Notes: generated by a model not told the origin, from the letters alone. Shown: positions 38,395-49,441, counted from the first letter of the stretch. The stretch is DNA of 64,000 nt from an uncultured Serinicoccus sp. (GCF_947500995.1 NZ_CANMUA010000003.1:248001-312000); one strand, 5' to 3'. A program made the numbers and translations.

Positions 38395-39261
38395 ATGCGC
38401 TTCCTCTCCATCCAGAGCCACGTCGCCTACGGCCACGTCGGCAACTCGGCCGCCGTCTTCCCGCTGCAGCGTCTCGGGCACGAGGTCTGGCCGGTGCTGA
38501 CGGTGAACTTCTCCAACCACACGGGCTACGGCGCGTGGGGTGGCCCGCTCATCCCCGCCGACGACGTGCGCGCCGTCATCAGCGGGATCGAGGACCGTGG
38601 GGTGCTGGGGAGCGGCGACGGCGTGCTCTCCGGCTACCTCGGCGGTGAGGAGATCGTCGACGTGGTGGTCGAGGCCGTCGGCCGGGTCAAGGCGGCCAAC
38701 CCCGACGCCACGTATACCTGCGACCCGGTCATGGGCAACGCCACCTCGGGCTGCTTCGTGGCGCCGGCGATCCCCCCGCTCATCCGCGAGCGCGTGCTGC
38801 CGCACGCCGACATCATCACGCCCAACCAGTTCGAGCTCGGCTACATGACGCACACGGAGCCCGACAGCCTGGAGTCGACGCTGGAGTCGGTGGACCGCGC
38901 CCGCGAGCTCGGGCCGCGGACCGTGCTCGTCACCAGCGTGCTGCGCCCGGAGCGGGAGCCGCAGCCCGACGGGGGCGAGACCATCGAGATGCTGGCCGTC
39001 GACGACGACGGCGCTTGGATCGTGGCGACCCCGCGGCTGCCGATCAAGGCCAACGGCTCGGGCGACGTGACCAGCGCTCTCTTCACCGCCCACTACCGCG
39101 AGACCGGGTCGGCCGCGACCGCCCTGGAGCGGACGGCCGCCAGCGTCCTCGAGCTGCTGCAGGTGACCATCGACTCCGGCGAGCGCGAGCTGCGGCTGGT
39201 GCAGGCGCAGGAGGCGTTCGTCGCGCCCGGGCGGGAGTTCACGGCGACCCAGGTGCGCTGA
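38395..39261 (+). CDS. pdxY: Pyridoxal kinase
   Basis: MRFLSIQSHVAYGHVGNSAAVFPLQRLGHEVWPVLTVNFSNHTGYGAWGG; YTCDPVMGN; KANGSGDVTSALF. Confidence 0.95.
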   Translation: MRFLSIQSHVAYGHVGNSAAVFPLQRLGHEVWPVLTVNFSNHTGYGAWGGPLIPADDVRAVISGIEDRGVLGSGDGVLSGYLGGEEIVDVVVEAVGRVKAANPDATYTCDPVMGNATSGCFVAPAIPPLIRERVLPHADIITPNQFELGYMTHTEPDSLESTLESVDRARELGPRTVLVTSVLRPEREPQPDGGETIEMLAVDDDGAWIVATPRLPIKANGSGDVTSALFTAHYRETGSAATALERTAASVLELLQVTIDSGERELRLVQAQEAFVAPGREFTATQVR

Positions 39262-39321
39262 GCGGCCCCGCGGGGGCTGCCGGCCCCGGGCCGGGGCCGA
39301 GCTGGACGGCGGACCGGCGGG

Positions 39322-40083
39322 TCAGCGCCAGGGGGCGACGAGCTCGGTGAGGCTGTCGGTCAGCGCCTTCTGCAGCAACGGGCCGAAGGTGACGCGGTGG
39401 ACGCCCAGGGCGCGCAGCTCCTCGAGCGAGCCGGACGGCGCGCCGTCCACCGGGTGGGCGGTGACGTTGACCGGGCCGGACAGGCCGTCGAGCAGGGCCC
39501 GCAGCGTGTCCGCGTCCGGGACCCGCACCGGGTAGACGCACCGGGCACCGGCCTCCTCGCACGCCCGCAGGCGGGTGAGCGCCTCGGCCAGCGGGTCGTC
39601 GAAGGTCACGACCTGGCCCATGAAGGCGTCGGTGCGGGCGTTGATCACGAGCTCCACCCCGGCCTCGTCCGCGGCCGCCCGCAGGGCACCGATGTAGTCG
39701 GCGTGCTCGCCGACCTCCCGCAGGCGGCCCTCGCTGTGCACCGTGTCCTCGATGTTGATGCCCGCGACGCCCGCCTCGAGGGTGCGCTCGACGAGCTCGG
39801 CGGCGGGGGTGTCGTAGCCGGACTCGAGGTCGGCGGTGACCGGCACGTCCACGGCCGCGGTGATGCGGCGTATGCCGTCCAGCGCGTCGGGCAGGCTCAT
39901 CCCCTCGTTGTCCTGCTGGCCGCGGGAGTCGGCCAGGGGGTGGCTGCCCACGCTCAGCGCCGGGAACCCGGCACCCACCACGGCGCGGGCGGACCACACG
40001 TCCCAGACGGTGGGCAGGACCAGGGTCCGGCCGGTGTGGTGCAGCCGGAGGAGCTCGGAGGCGTGGAGAGCGACGTCGGTCAT
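39322..40083 (-). CDS. Isocitrate lyase/phosphoenolpyruvate mutase family protein
   Basis: TVWDVWSARAVVGAGFPALSVGS; VPVTADLESGYD; GVAGINIEDTVH; INARTDAF. Confidence 0.93.
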   Translation of the reverse strand: MTDVALHASELLRLHHTGRTLVLPTVWDVWSARAVVGAGFPALSVGSHPLADSRGQQDNEGMSLPDALDGIRRITAAVDVPVTADLESGYDTPAAELVERTLEAGVAGINIEDTVHSEGRLREVGEHADYIGALRAAADEAGVELVINARTDAFMGQVVTFDDPLAEALTRLRACEEAGARCVYPVRVPDADTLRALLDGLSGPVNVTAHPVDGAPSGSLEELRALGVHRVTFGPLLQKALTDSLTELVAPWR

Positions 40084-40802
40084 GGGGCGAGCATGCCAGA
40101 GCGGGCGGAGGCGCTGCTGCTGACCGCCACGTGCTGCTGCGCGAGGCGGCGCAGCGCCGCGAGCACCGGGTCGACGAGCACGGTGCCCAAGACGACGTGG
40201 CGGACCGCCGCCTGGGGGGAGGTCTGCGGCACCGACTCGACGTCGGTGCGGCCGATCTGCTCCACGGCGTCGGCGTAGCGGGTCATCCGTTCCTCGTCCA
40301 GGCCCAGCCCCGCCCGGTCGCACGCCTCCCACGCGGCGTCCAGCTCGTCGAGGACCGGGTCGCCCGGGTGCACCTGCCAGCCGCGGCCCGCGACGAACCG
40401 GCGGGACCGCGAGTCCGGCGCACCGGGGGCGTCGCAGGGCGGTGCGAGGTCGTGCCCGGCCTCGTGGTCGCGCCCGGCATACGCCCCGGTCGTGGTCGAG
40501 GTCCCCGCCGCGGGCCGGGCCCCGGCCACCCCGGGCAGCGACCGCTGCGCCACCGCCATGACGTCGACGGGGGACAGGTCGGGCTCCTCGATCGCGGCCA
40601 GCACCCGGCGCGCCGCCGCCAGGCTGAGCCCGCCGACCTCGGTCAGCGCGCGGACGAGGGTGAGCCGCTCGACGTGCGAGGCGTCATACCTCGCCCGGGT
40701 CCTGGACACCGTGACGCCGGGATGGAGCAGCCGCTCGCGCAGGTAGTACTTCACCGTCGGCACCGGCACCCCGGTCGCCTCGGACAGGTCGGAGATCTGC
40801 AT
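40080..40802 (-). CDS. MerR-family transcriptional regulator
   Basis: MQISDLSEATGVPVPTVKYYLRERLLHPGVTVSRTRARYDASHVERL. Confidence 0.92.
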   Translation of the reverse strand: MQISDLSEATGVPVPTVKYYLRERLLHPGVTVSRTRARYDASHVERLTLVRALTEVGGLSLAAARRVLAAIEEPDLSPVDVMAVAQRSLPGVAGARPAAGTSTTTGAYAGRDHEAGHDLAPPCDAPGAPDSRSRRFVAGRGWQVHPGDPVLDELDAAWEACDRAGLGLDEERMTRYADAVEQIGRTDVESVPQTSPQAAVRHVVLGTVLVDPVLAALRRLAQQHVAVSSSASARSGMLAP

Positions 40803-40812
40803 ACACCACCTC

Positions 40813-40861
40813 TTGACATTGGAGAGTATCACTATCCAATATTGGGTAGTGACACTATCCA
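40813..40861 (+). promoter_or_regulatory. Divergent promoter/operator with MerR-type dyad
   Basis: TTGACA at 40813-40818; 28-bp dyad TATCACTATCCAAT|ATTGGGTAGTGACA (12/14 pairs). Confidence 0.7.
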
Positions 40862-40873
40862 CGAGGAGCTGAC

Positions 40874-41401
40874 ATGACCGCACCCCAGACCCACGCCCAC
40901 GACGGCGCGCTCGTCGTCTTCCACATCGGCATGACGATCCGCAAGCCGCACCGGCCGGACCTGTGGCTGCCGGTCCTGCGCGCCATGCCGCCGATGCTCG
41001 CCGAGCTCGCCCGCAACCGGGAGGCCGCGCGGCGCGGGGAGGCGCAGGACCTCGGCTGCCTCGGGGCCACCACGCTCGTCGGTGCCCGCGGACCGTGGGT
41101 GGTGCAGTACTGGCGGTCCGTCGACCACCTCTACGACTACGCGCAGGCGCCGGACCACGCGCACCTGCCGGCCTGGCGCGCCTTCAACCGGGCCGCCCGG
41201 CGGCACCCGGGCGCCGTCGGCATCTGGCACGAGACGTATGCCGTGCCCGCGGGCGGGGTGGAGACGCTCTACGTCGGCGGCGCCGAGGTGGGGCTCGCGG
41301 CAGCGACCGGCACCGTCACCGCGACCCGGCGCGGCACGCACGCGCGGGAGCGGCTGACCTCCGGGCCGCTGCACCCCGACCCGGCACCCGCCCCGGCGTA
41401 G
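40874..41401 (+). CDS. DUF4188 family protein (possible monooxygenase)
   Basis: VVFHIGMTIRKPHRPDLWLPVLRAMPPMLAELARN; WVVQYWRSVDHLYDYA. Confidence 0.85.
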   Translation: MTAPQTHAHDGALVVFHIGMTIRKPHRPDLWLPVLRAMPPMLAELARNREAARRGEAQDLGCLGATTLVGARGPWVVQYWRSVDHLYDYAQAPDHAHLPAWRAFNRAARRHPGAVGIWHETYAVPAGGVETLYVGGAEVGLAAATGTVTATRRGTHARERLTSGPLHPDPAPAPA

Positions 41402-41414
41402 AGGGAGCCGTGCT

Positions 41415-41453
41415 GTGTGCGTCCGTGGCCCTCAGGGGGCCACGACCGCACAC
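41415..41453. repeat. 39-bp hairpin element, family B copy 2
   Basis: GTGTGCG-TCC-GTGGCCC-TCAGG-GGGCCAC-GAC-CGCACAC; compensatory C-G to T-A pair change versus 37604. Confidence 0.88.
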
Positions 41454-41493
41454 GATCAGCAGGGGAGGTGCCGTGTGCGCAGCCGCCGGTGGC

Positions 41494-42201
41494 TCAGAGC
41501 CGCAGGGCCCGCTCGCGCAGGGCCTCGTAGGCCGGGCGGCAGGCCTGGGCGACGGCGGCGTCGTGGTCGCTCAGCTCCACCTCGCGCGGCCGGTAGGGCG
41601 TGAAGCCGGTGGAGGCGACGACCGCGTCGTACCAGTGCGGCGCCCACACCCCGTCGGAGTCCCGCGGCCCGGCCGGCCAGGAGAGCATCCGGTCGGTGAA
41701 GTCGATGCCGAGCCAGTCGCACAACCAGCGAAGGTAGGCCTCCGGGTCGCGCAGGAAGTCGGCCGCGTCGATGACCGGCGGCGAGCCCAGCAGGTCGGAG
41801 AGGGCGAGCTGCTGCAGCAGGCCGATGTCCTCGGGCTGGCACGCCTCGCGGGAGCGGACGTAGGAGGAGACCACCTCGGCCGGGTCGCGGATGAGCAGCA
41901 CGTTGCGCACCTGCCGGGCCCAGGTCAGGTCGTCGCCGTCGAGGTAGTGGTGGGTCATCTGCTTGGAGTAGGACACGGCCGCGTCCGTCGGCGCCAGCAG
42001 CGACTCCGCCACCTCGGCCGGGTCGGTCGGCTGGGAGGCGATGACCTCCTCGCGCGCCGGGTGCTCGATCCCGGTGCGGTGCAGGTATGCCGCGTAGAAC
42101 GGCTCGTCGACGACCTCGCTGTCCGGGCGGTTCTCCCAGGAGCGCATCATCGCGGTGGAGATGTTGCGCGGGCCGGACCACATCGCGAGGCGGACGGTCA
42201 C
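41494..42201 (-). CDS. Sulfotransferase-like protein
   Basis: MWSGPRNISTAMMRSWENRPDSEVVDEPFYAAYL; LLIRDPAEVVSSY. Confidence 0.82.
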   Translation of the reverse strand: MTVRLAMWSGPRNISTAMMRSWENRPDSEVVDEPFYAAYLHRTGIEHPAREEVIASQPTDPAEVAESLLAPTDAAVSYSKQMTHHYLDGDDLTWARQVRNVLLIRDPAEVVSSYVRSREACQPEDIGLLQQLALSDLLGSPPVIDAADFLRDPEAYLRWLCDWLGIDFTDRMLSWPAGPRDSDGVWAPHWYDAVVASTGFTPYRPREVELSDHDAAVAQACRPAYEALRERALRL

Positions 42202-43136
42202 GGCGCGCTCCGCCCGGCGGCGTCGGCGGCGACGTGCTCGGCATACCAGCCCTGGAGCAGCTCCACCACCGGCCCGCGGGCGCCGGTCCCGATGGTCCGC
42301 CCGTCGACCGAGCGCACCGGCACGACACCGGCGAAGGTCCCGGTGACGAAGGCCTCCTGCGCGCTGTAGACGTCGGTGAGGCTGAAGGTCCGCTCGTGCG
42401 CCGGCAGGCCGCGGTCGCGGCAGACGCGCAGGACGTTGCCCCGGGTGATCCCGGCGAGGCAGAAGCGGCCGTCGCTGGTCCACACCTCCGGCTCCTCCGG
42501 GGTGCCCTTGACGACGAAGAAGTGCGTGCTGTTGCAGGTGGCCACGAAGCCGTGCGGGTCGAGCATGAGCGCCTCGTCCGCGCCGGCGGTGTAGGCCTGG
42601 ATGCAGGCGGTGATGTCGTTGAGCTTGCTGTGCGCGTTGAGCTTCGGGTCCAGCGTGTCCGGCGTGGCCCGGCGCACGTGCGTGGTGAAGAGGGTGATGC
42701 CCTCGCGCACCGTCGCCGGCAGCGGCTCCTTGTGCTCGGGGATGAGGACGACCGTGGGCGGGCCGACGGTCACGCGGGGGTCCTGGTAGGGCGTCGACTT
42801 CACCCCGCGCGAGACCATGAGCCGGATGTGCACGCCGTCGTGCATGTCGTTGGCGCGCAGGACCTCGTAGACCGCCGCGGTCAGCTCCTCGCGGGTCATC
42901 CCGAGGTCGAGCATGATCGCCGCCGCTCCCTCGAGCAGCCGGTCGAGGTGCTGCTCCCAGAAGACCGGGTGGCCGTCGTGCACCCGGATCCCCTCCCAGA
43001 CCCCGTCACCGAGGACGAAGCCGGAGTCGAAGACCGACACCACCGCCTCGGCCCGGGGCGTGAGCCGGCCGTTCACCCAGATGAGGATGTCCTCGTTGCG
43101 GGGGTCGTCGCCGTGGTCGTGGGTTCCGTGGGGCAC
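42198..43136 (-). CDS. Aminotransferase class IV (branched-chain/D-amino-acid aminotransferase-like)
   Basis: GFVLGDGVWEGIRVHDGHPVFWEQHLDRL; KLNAHSKLNDITACIQAYTAGADEALMLD; GITRGNVL. Confidence 0.9.
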   Translation of the reverse strand: MPHGTHDHGDDPRNEDILIWVNGRLTPRAEAVVSVFDSGFVLGDGVWEGIRVHDGHPVFWEQHLDRLLEGAAAIMLDLGMTREELTAAVYEVLRANDMHDGVHIRLMVSRGVKSTPYQDPRVTVGPPTVVLIPEHKEPLPATVREGITLFTTHVRRATPDTLDPKLNAHSKLNDITACIQAYTAGADEALMLDPHGFVATCNSTHFFVVKGTPEEPEVWTSDGRFCLAGITRGNVLRVCRDRGLPAHERTFSLTDVYSAQEAFVTGTFAGVVPVRSVDGRTIGTGARGPVVELLQGWYAEHVAADAAGRSAP

Positions 43137-43200
43137 CCGGCCAGCGTAGGGGTTGCACGACGGCGCAGCGAGGACGTCCGCCGTCGGGTAGACAGGTGGC

Positions 43201-43911
43201 ATGACCTCGACACGCGACACCGTCCTGCTGGACGTCGACGGCACCCTGGCCGACTCGACCTACCACCACGCCCTGGCGTGGGCCCGGGCGTTCGCCCGGT
43301 ACGACCTCACCCCTCCGCTGTGGCGGGTGCACCGGGCCATCGGCATGGGTGGGGACAAGCTGGTGGCCGTGGTGACCGACGACGCGGTGGAGGACCGCGT
43401 CGGCGACGACCTGCGGGAGAGCTGGGAGGAGGAGTACACCCGCATCCTCGACGAGGTCCGCCTGCTGGACGGCGCCCGTGACCTGGTGCTCTCGCTGCAC
43501 GAGCGCGGGCTGCGGGTGGCGCTGGCCTCCTCGGGCAAGAAGCGGTTCACCGACCACGTCATCGAGCTGCTCGACCTGCCGGACGGGGTGCTGGGCACCG
43601 TCACCACCTCCGAGGACGCCGAGCAGTCCAAGCCGGCGCCGGACATCCTCGGGGTCGCCCTGGAGCGGGCGGGGGGTGAGCGAGCCGTCCTCGTCGGTGA
43701 CACGCCGTACGACGTGGCCTCCGCGGCCCGGATGGGCGCGCCGTGCGTCGTGGTGCGCTCCGGGGGGTTCGGGGTGCAGGAGCTGCGGGACGCCGGGGCC
43801 GTCCGGATCGTCGACGGCCCTCGCGACCTCGTCGACGCGGACTGGGACGAGCTGTGCCGGGCCGAGCCGCCGGCGGGCTCCGACGACCCGCAGGAGCCGC
43901 TGCCGCACTGA
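43201..43911 (+). CDS. HAD family hydrolase
   Basis: VLLDVDGTLADSTYHHALAWARAF; VALASSGKKRFTDHVIELL; VLVGDTPYDVASAARMG. Confidence 0.93.
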   Translation: MTSTRDTVLLDVDGTLADSTYHHALAWARAFARYDLTPPLWRVHRAIGMGGDKLVAVVTDDAVEDRVGDDLRESWEEEYTRILDEVRLLDGARDLVLSLHERGLRVALASSGKKRFTDHVIELLDLPDGVLGTVTTSEDAEQSKPAPDILGVALERAGGERAVLVGDTPYDVASAARMGAPCVVVRSGGFGVQELRDAGAVRIVDGPRDLVDADWDELCRAEPPAGSDDPQEPLPH

Positions 43912-43958
43912 CCGCGGCCGCCGACGACCTCTTCGGGAATGATCCGGCCCGCACTGGG

Positions 43959-43979
43959 GTTGAGCCAGGTGAACTCAAC
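43959..43979. promoter_or_regulatory. HAIR-like element (HspR operator) 1
   Basis: GTTGAGC-N7-ACTCAAC, resembles HAIR consensus CTTGAGT-N7-ACTCAAG, upstream of dnaK. Confidence 0.8.
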
Positions 43980-44023
43980 TTGACTGAGCCTCGGTTTGAC
44001 AAGACGGCAATCCGCTCCGCAGA

Positions 44024-44044
44024 GTTGAGCGCAGACGTGTCAAC
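44024..44044. promoter_or_regulatory. HAIR-like element 2
   Basis: GTTGAGC-N7-TGTCAAC. Confidence 0.7.
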
Positions 44045-44088
44045 CGCGGCGCGCAACGAACGCCACGACATACCAAGGAGAGCAGTTC

Positions 44089-46019
<1,931 letters not shown>

Positions 46020-46023
<4 letters not shown>

Positions 46024-46763
46024 CCGACCAGCCGCAGGGCAACCCCGGCCCGGGCGCTCCCGAGGAGGAGCGCCCGGGCTCGGGCCCGGTCATCCGGGAC
46101 AAGCGCCGCATCGACCCCGAGACGGGGCGCGTGCGGCAGAGCACGGAGGGTGCAGACGCTGTGAGCGACCAGAGCGAGACCCAGGCCGACACGGGCCGGG
46201 GCGCGGACGATCAGACCGCGGCCGGGCAGGTGCCGGACGAGACCCCGCTGGCCACACCGGAGACGGACGGCGTGCCGGAGGCGACGGAGCAGGACGCGGT
46301 CGACGACGGCCACCCGGACACCCGGCTGGCGGCCGAGCGGCTCGAGGAGATGCGCCGCATGCAGGCGGAGTTCGTCAACTTCCGCAACCGCACCCAGCGG
46401 GAGCGGGAGGGCGACCGGGGTCGGGCGACCGGCGCCGTCGTCGAGGCGCTGCTGCCGGTGCTGGACGACGTGCACTCCGCGCGGGAGCACGGCGACATCA
46501 CCGAGGGCAGCCCGTTCGCGGCGATCGCCGACAAGCTGGAGCAGGCCCTGGGCCGCTTCGGGGTCGAGCGGGTCGGCGCGGTCGGTGACGTCTTCGACCC
46601 CACCGTCCACGAGGCGCTCATGCACCTGCCCGCGGACCGCTCCCCGGTGGAGCTGCCCGAGGGCACGACGGAGATGACCGTGGTGCAGGTCATGCAGCCC
46701 GGCTTCAAGGTCGGCGACCAGGTCGTGCGCGCCGCGCGCGTCGCGGTCGCGGACCCGGGCTGA
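46020..46763 (+). CDS. grpE: Nucleotide exchange factor GrpE
   Basis: [37 protein letters not shown]; operon position. Confidence 0.96.
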
Positions 46764-46811
46764 GCGGCATACCCGGAGCAGAATGAGCACGGCAGGAGGA
46801 GGTGAGCACCG

Positions 46812-47888
46812 ATGGTGAACCAGGACTGGTTCGACAAGGACTTCTACGCGATCCTCGGCGTCAGCAAGGACGTCGACGCCAAGGAGCTGAAGAAGACCTA
46901 CCGCAAGCTGGCGCGCCAGCACCACCCGGACAGCAACCCGGGCGACGCGGCGGCAGAGCAGCGGTTCAAGGACATCGGTGAGGCCTACGCGGTGCTCTCC
47001 GACCCCGAGCAGCGCCAGCAGTACGACGCCGTGCGCGCCATGGGCGGCGGCGCCCGCTTCACCGCGGGCGCCGGCGGCCCGGGCGGGGCCGGCAGCGGGT
47101 TCGAGGACGTCTTCGCGCAGATGTTCGGCGGTGCGGGTGGAGCGCAGAACGTGCGCTTCGGCACCGGCGGTGGCGGGGGCGGGATCGACCTCGAGGACCT
47201 GCTCGGCGCGTTCGGCGGGGGCGGAGGCTTCCAGCCCGGCGGCGGTGGCCAGGGCTTCCCTGGCGGCTTCCAGCCCGGGGCCGGTCAGGGCTTCCCCGGC
47301 GGGTTCTCCGGCCGCGGCTACGGCGGAGGTATGCCGAAGGGCCAGGACGTGGAGGCGTCCACCACGCTCGACTTCCGGGCCGCGGTGACGGGTGACACCG
47401 TCACCCTGTCCACGCCCGACGGTGGCCGCATCACCACCCGCATCCCGGCCGGCGTCAAGGACGGCCAGCGGATCCGGCTCAAGGGCAAGGGCATGCCCGC
47501 GCCGATGCAGGGTGGGGAGGCCGGAGACATGTACCTCAAGGTCGCCGTCACCCCGCACCCCGTCTTCGGCCGCGACGGCGACCACCTCACCGTGGACCTG
47601 CCGGTGACCTTCTCGGAGGCGGCGCTGGGCGCGACCGTGCAGGTGCCGACCCTCGACGGCGGCACCGTCAGGGTCAAGGTCGCACCCGGGACGCCCTCCG
47701 GGAGGGTCCTGCGGGTCAAGGGCCGCGGCATCCAGACGAAGAAGGGCGCTGGGGACCTGCTCGCCAAGGTGCAGGTCGTGGTCCCCCAACGGCTGTCCGA
47801 CGAGGCGCGGCAGGCCGTCGAGGCGCTGCGCGCCGAGGAGGGCGGCAGCGACCCCCGGGCCGACCTCATCCGACGGGCGCAGGGCTGA
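46812..47888 (+). CDS. dnaJ: DnaJ-family co-chaperone lacking the zinc-finger domain (CbpA-like)
   Basis: DFYAILGVSKDVDAKELKKTYRKLARQHHPDSNPGD; G/F-rich region; no CxxCxGxG repeats. Confidence 0.95.
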   Translation: MVNQDWFDKDFYAILGVSKDVDAKELKKTYRKLARQHHPDSNPGDAAAEQRFKDIGEAYAVLSDPEQRQQYDAVRAMGGGARFTAGAGGPGGAGSGFEDVFAQMFGGAGGAQNVRFGTGGGGGGIDLEDLLGAFGGGGGFQPGGGGQGFPGGFQPGAGQGFPGGFSGRGYGGGMPKGQDVEASTTLDFRAAVTGDTVTLSTPDGGRITTRIPAGVKDGQRIRLKGKGMPAPMQGGEAGDMYLKVAVTPHPVFGRDGDHLTVDLPVTFSEAALGATVQVPTLDGGTVRVKVAPGTPSGRVLRVKGRGIQTKKGAGDLLAKVQVVVPQRLSDEARQAVEALRAEEGGSDPRADLIRRAQG

Positions 47889-47891
47889 GCC

Positions 47892-48329
47892 GTGGTCGAC
47901 CGCGACACCCCCGTCTACGTCATCTCGGTCGCCGCCGAGCTGGCCGGGATGCACGCCCAGACGCTACGGCAGTACGACCGGCTCGGCCTGGTCACGCCGT
48001 CGCGCACCCGGGGCGGGGGCCGTCGCTACTCCTCGCGCGACGTCGACCGGCTCCGGGAGGTCCAGCGCCTCTCCGGCGAGGGCGTCAGCCTGGCCGGCAT
48101 CCAGCGGATCATGGAGCTGGAGGTGCAGGTCGAGGCGCTGCGCGACCGGGTCGCCCAGCTCATGGTGGACAACGAGCGGCTGCGCGAGCGGGCCGTCCAG
48201 GGGTCGCGGGTCTTCGCGGCGGACCTGGCCGGCGAGGTCGTCGCCGTGCGGGCCGGCCAGCGGCCGCAGGGCCGCCCCTCCAGCACCGCGCTGGCGCTGT
48301 GGCGTCCCCGCGGCTGGCCCACCGACTGA
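47892..48329 (+). CDS. hspR: Heat-shock repressor HspR (MerR family)
   Basis: VYVISVAAELAGMHAQTLRQYDRLGLVTPSRTRGGGRRYSSRDV; downstream of dnaJ. Confidence 0.95.
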   Translation: MVDRDTPVYVISVAAELAGMHAQTLRQYDRLGLVTPSRTRGGGRRYSSRDVDRLREVQRLSGEGVSLAGIQRIMELEVQVEALRDRVAQLMVDNERLRERAVQGSRVFAADLAGEVVAVRAGQRPQGRPSSTALALWRPRGWPTD

Positions 48330-48394
48330 GGAGGGGCTCCACCCCGGCGCCGCGCCGAGACGCTGGGCACCTCTGCTCCCACGAGCACCACGAT

Positions 48395-48429
48395 GCGGGG
48401 ATGTGCCCCGCAGCCGGGGATATACCCCG
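48395..48429. terminator. Paired GC hairpins between convergent genes (candidate bidirectional terminator)
   Basis: GCGGGG-ATGTG-CCCCGC and CGGGG-ATATA-CCCCG. Confidence 0.55.
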
Positions 48430-48493
48430 TGCAGAGAGCATCATCCCCGCAGGATGTGGCCGACGTGACGGATGTGACCCGTGGTGCGCCGGG

Positions 48494-49441
48494 TTACTTC
48501 ACCTCGCGGCGCGCCACCCGCCACAGCCCGAGGGCCAGCGGGAGGAGCACCCACCAGACCGAGGTCGCGCCGAACTGCGCCCACTGCTCCCCGGTCGGGG
48601 CCGCGTCGAGCGTCGTGAGCGGCAGCGAGGCGACGTTCTGGTCGATCCATGCGGCCCGGTCCTGCACCCACCCCACGGTCATGGAGACGACGTTCATCAG
48701 CACGGGCAGCACGAAGAAGGCGGCGATGGCCAGCGGCACGTTGAGGAACAGCGCGCCGAAGGCCACGCCCATGAGCACGTAGGCCAGCTGCAGCACGACG
48801 ATCCCGCCGTAGATGTGCCCGGGCAGGCTGAGGTCCACGTCGCCCCCGGCCAGGCCCGCCGACGCGAGGTGCGCCAGGACGGCGAGGCCGATGGTCACCG
48901 CGACGACCGCCAGGCCCAGCAGCAGCGCCGCCAGCGACTTGGCGGTCATGACCCGCAGCCGCCGCGGCTCCTGCGTGAAGGTCACCAGCGCCGTGCGCTG
49001 GCTCCACTCCGAGGCGGCGGTGAGGATCCCCAGCACGGGCAGCAGCACGCCCTGGGGCAGCACCGCGGTGAGCAGGAGCGTGGAGTAGTCGGCGCCGTTC
49101 TCCCGGCCGAACCACATGACCAGCCCCATCGCCAGCGCGGTCAGCGCGACGATGACGATGAGCAGCCACCGCCCCGCGCGGGTGTCCACGGTCTTGCGCA
49201 GCTCGGTGCGCAGGAGGCGGGAGAAGGGCAGCGCGCCGCCGGTGAGCTCGGGGGCCTCACCGTCTCGCCGGTATGCCGTCCGCCCGCCGCCGCGCGACGC
49301 GTCGGCGGGTCCTCCGTCGGCACCCCTCGTGCCGTCGGGGTGGGTCGTGGTCGAGGTCGTGCCGGTCATGGTGCCGTCCTGGTCGTCGAGGGGGCCGGGG
49401 GTCGTCGTGGGCGCCTGCGTGTGGCTCGTCGGGCCGGTCAT
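48494..49441 (-). CDS. ABC-2-type transporter permease
   Basis: LLRTELRKTVDTRAGRWLLIVIVALTALAMGLVMW; next to the ABC ATPase. Confidence 0.88.
   Translation of the reverse strand: MTGPTSHTQAPTTTPGPLDDQDGTMTGTTSTTTHPDGTRGADGGPADASRGGGRTAYRRDGEAPELTGGALPFSRLLRTELRKTVDTRAGRWLLIVIVALTALAMGLVMWFGRENGADYSTLLLTAVLPQGVLLPVLGILTAASEWSQRTALVTFTQEPRRLRVMTAKSLAALLLGLAVVAVTIGLAVLAHLASAGLAGGDVDLSLPGHIYGGIVVLQLAYVLMGVAFGALFLNVPLAIAAFFVLPVLMNVVSMTVGWVQDRAAWIDQNVASLPLTTLDAAPTGEQWAQFGATSVWWVLLPLALGLWRVARREVK

Noticed and set aside
48395-48429. REP-like family member downstream of hspR
   Set aside because: Short simple stems between convergent genes are adequately explained as terminators.
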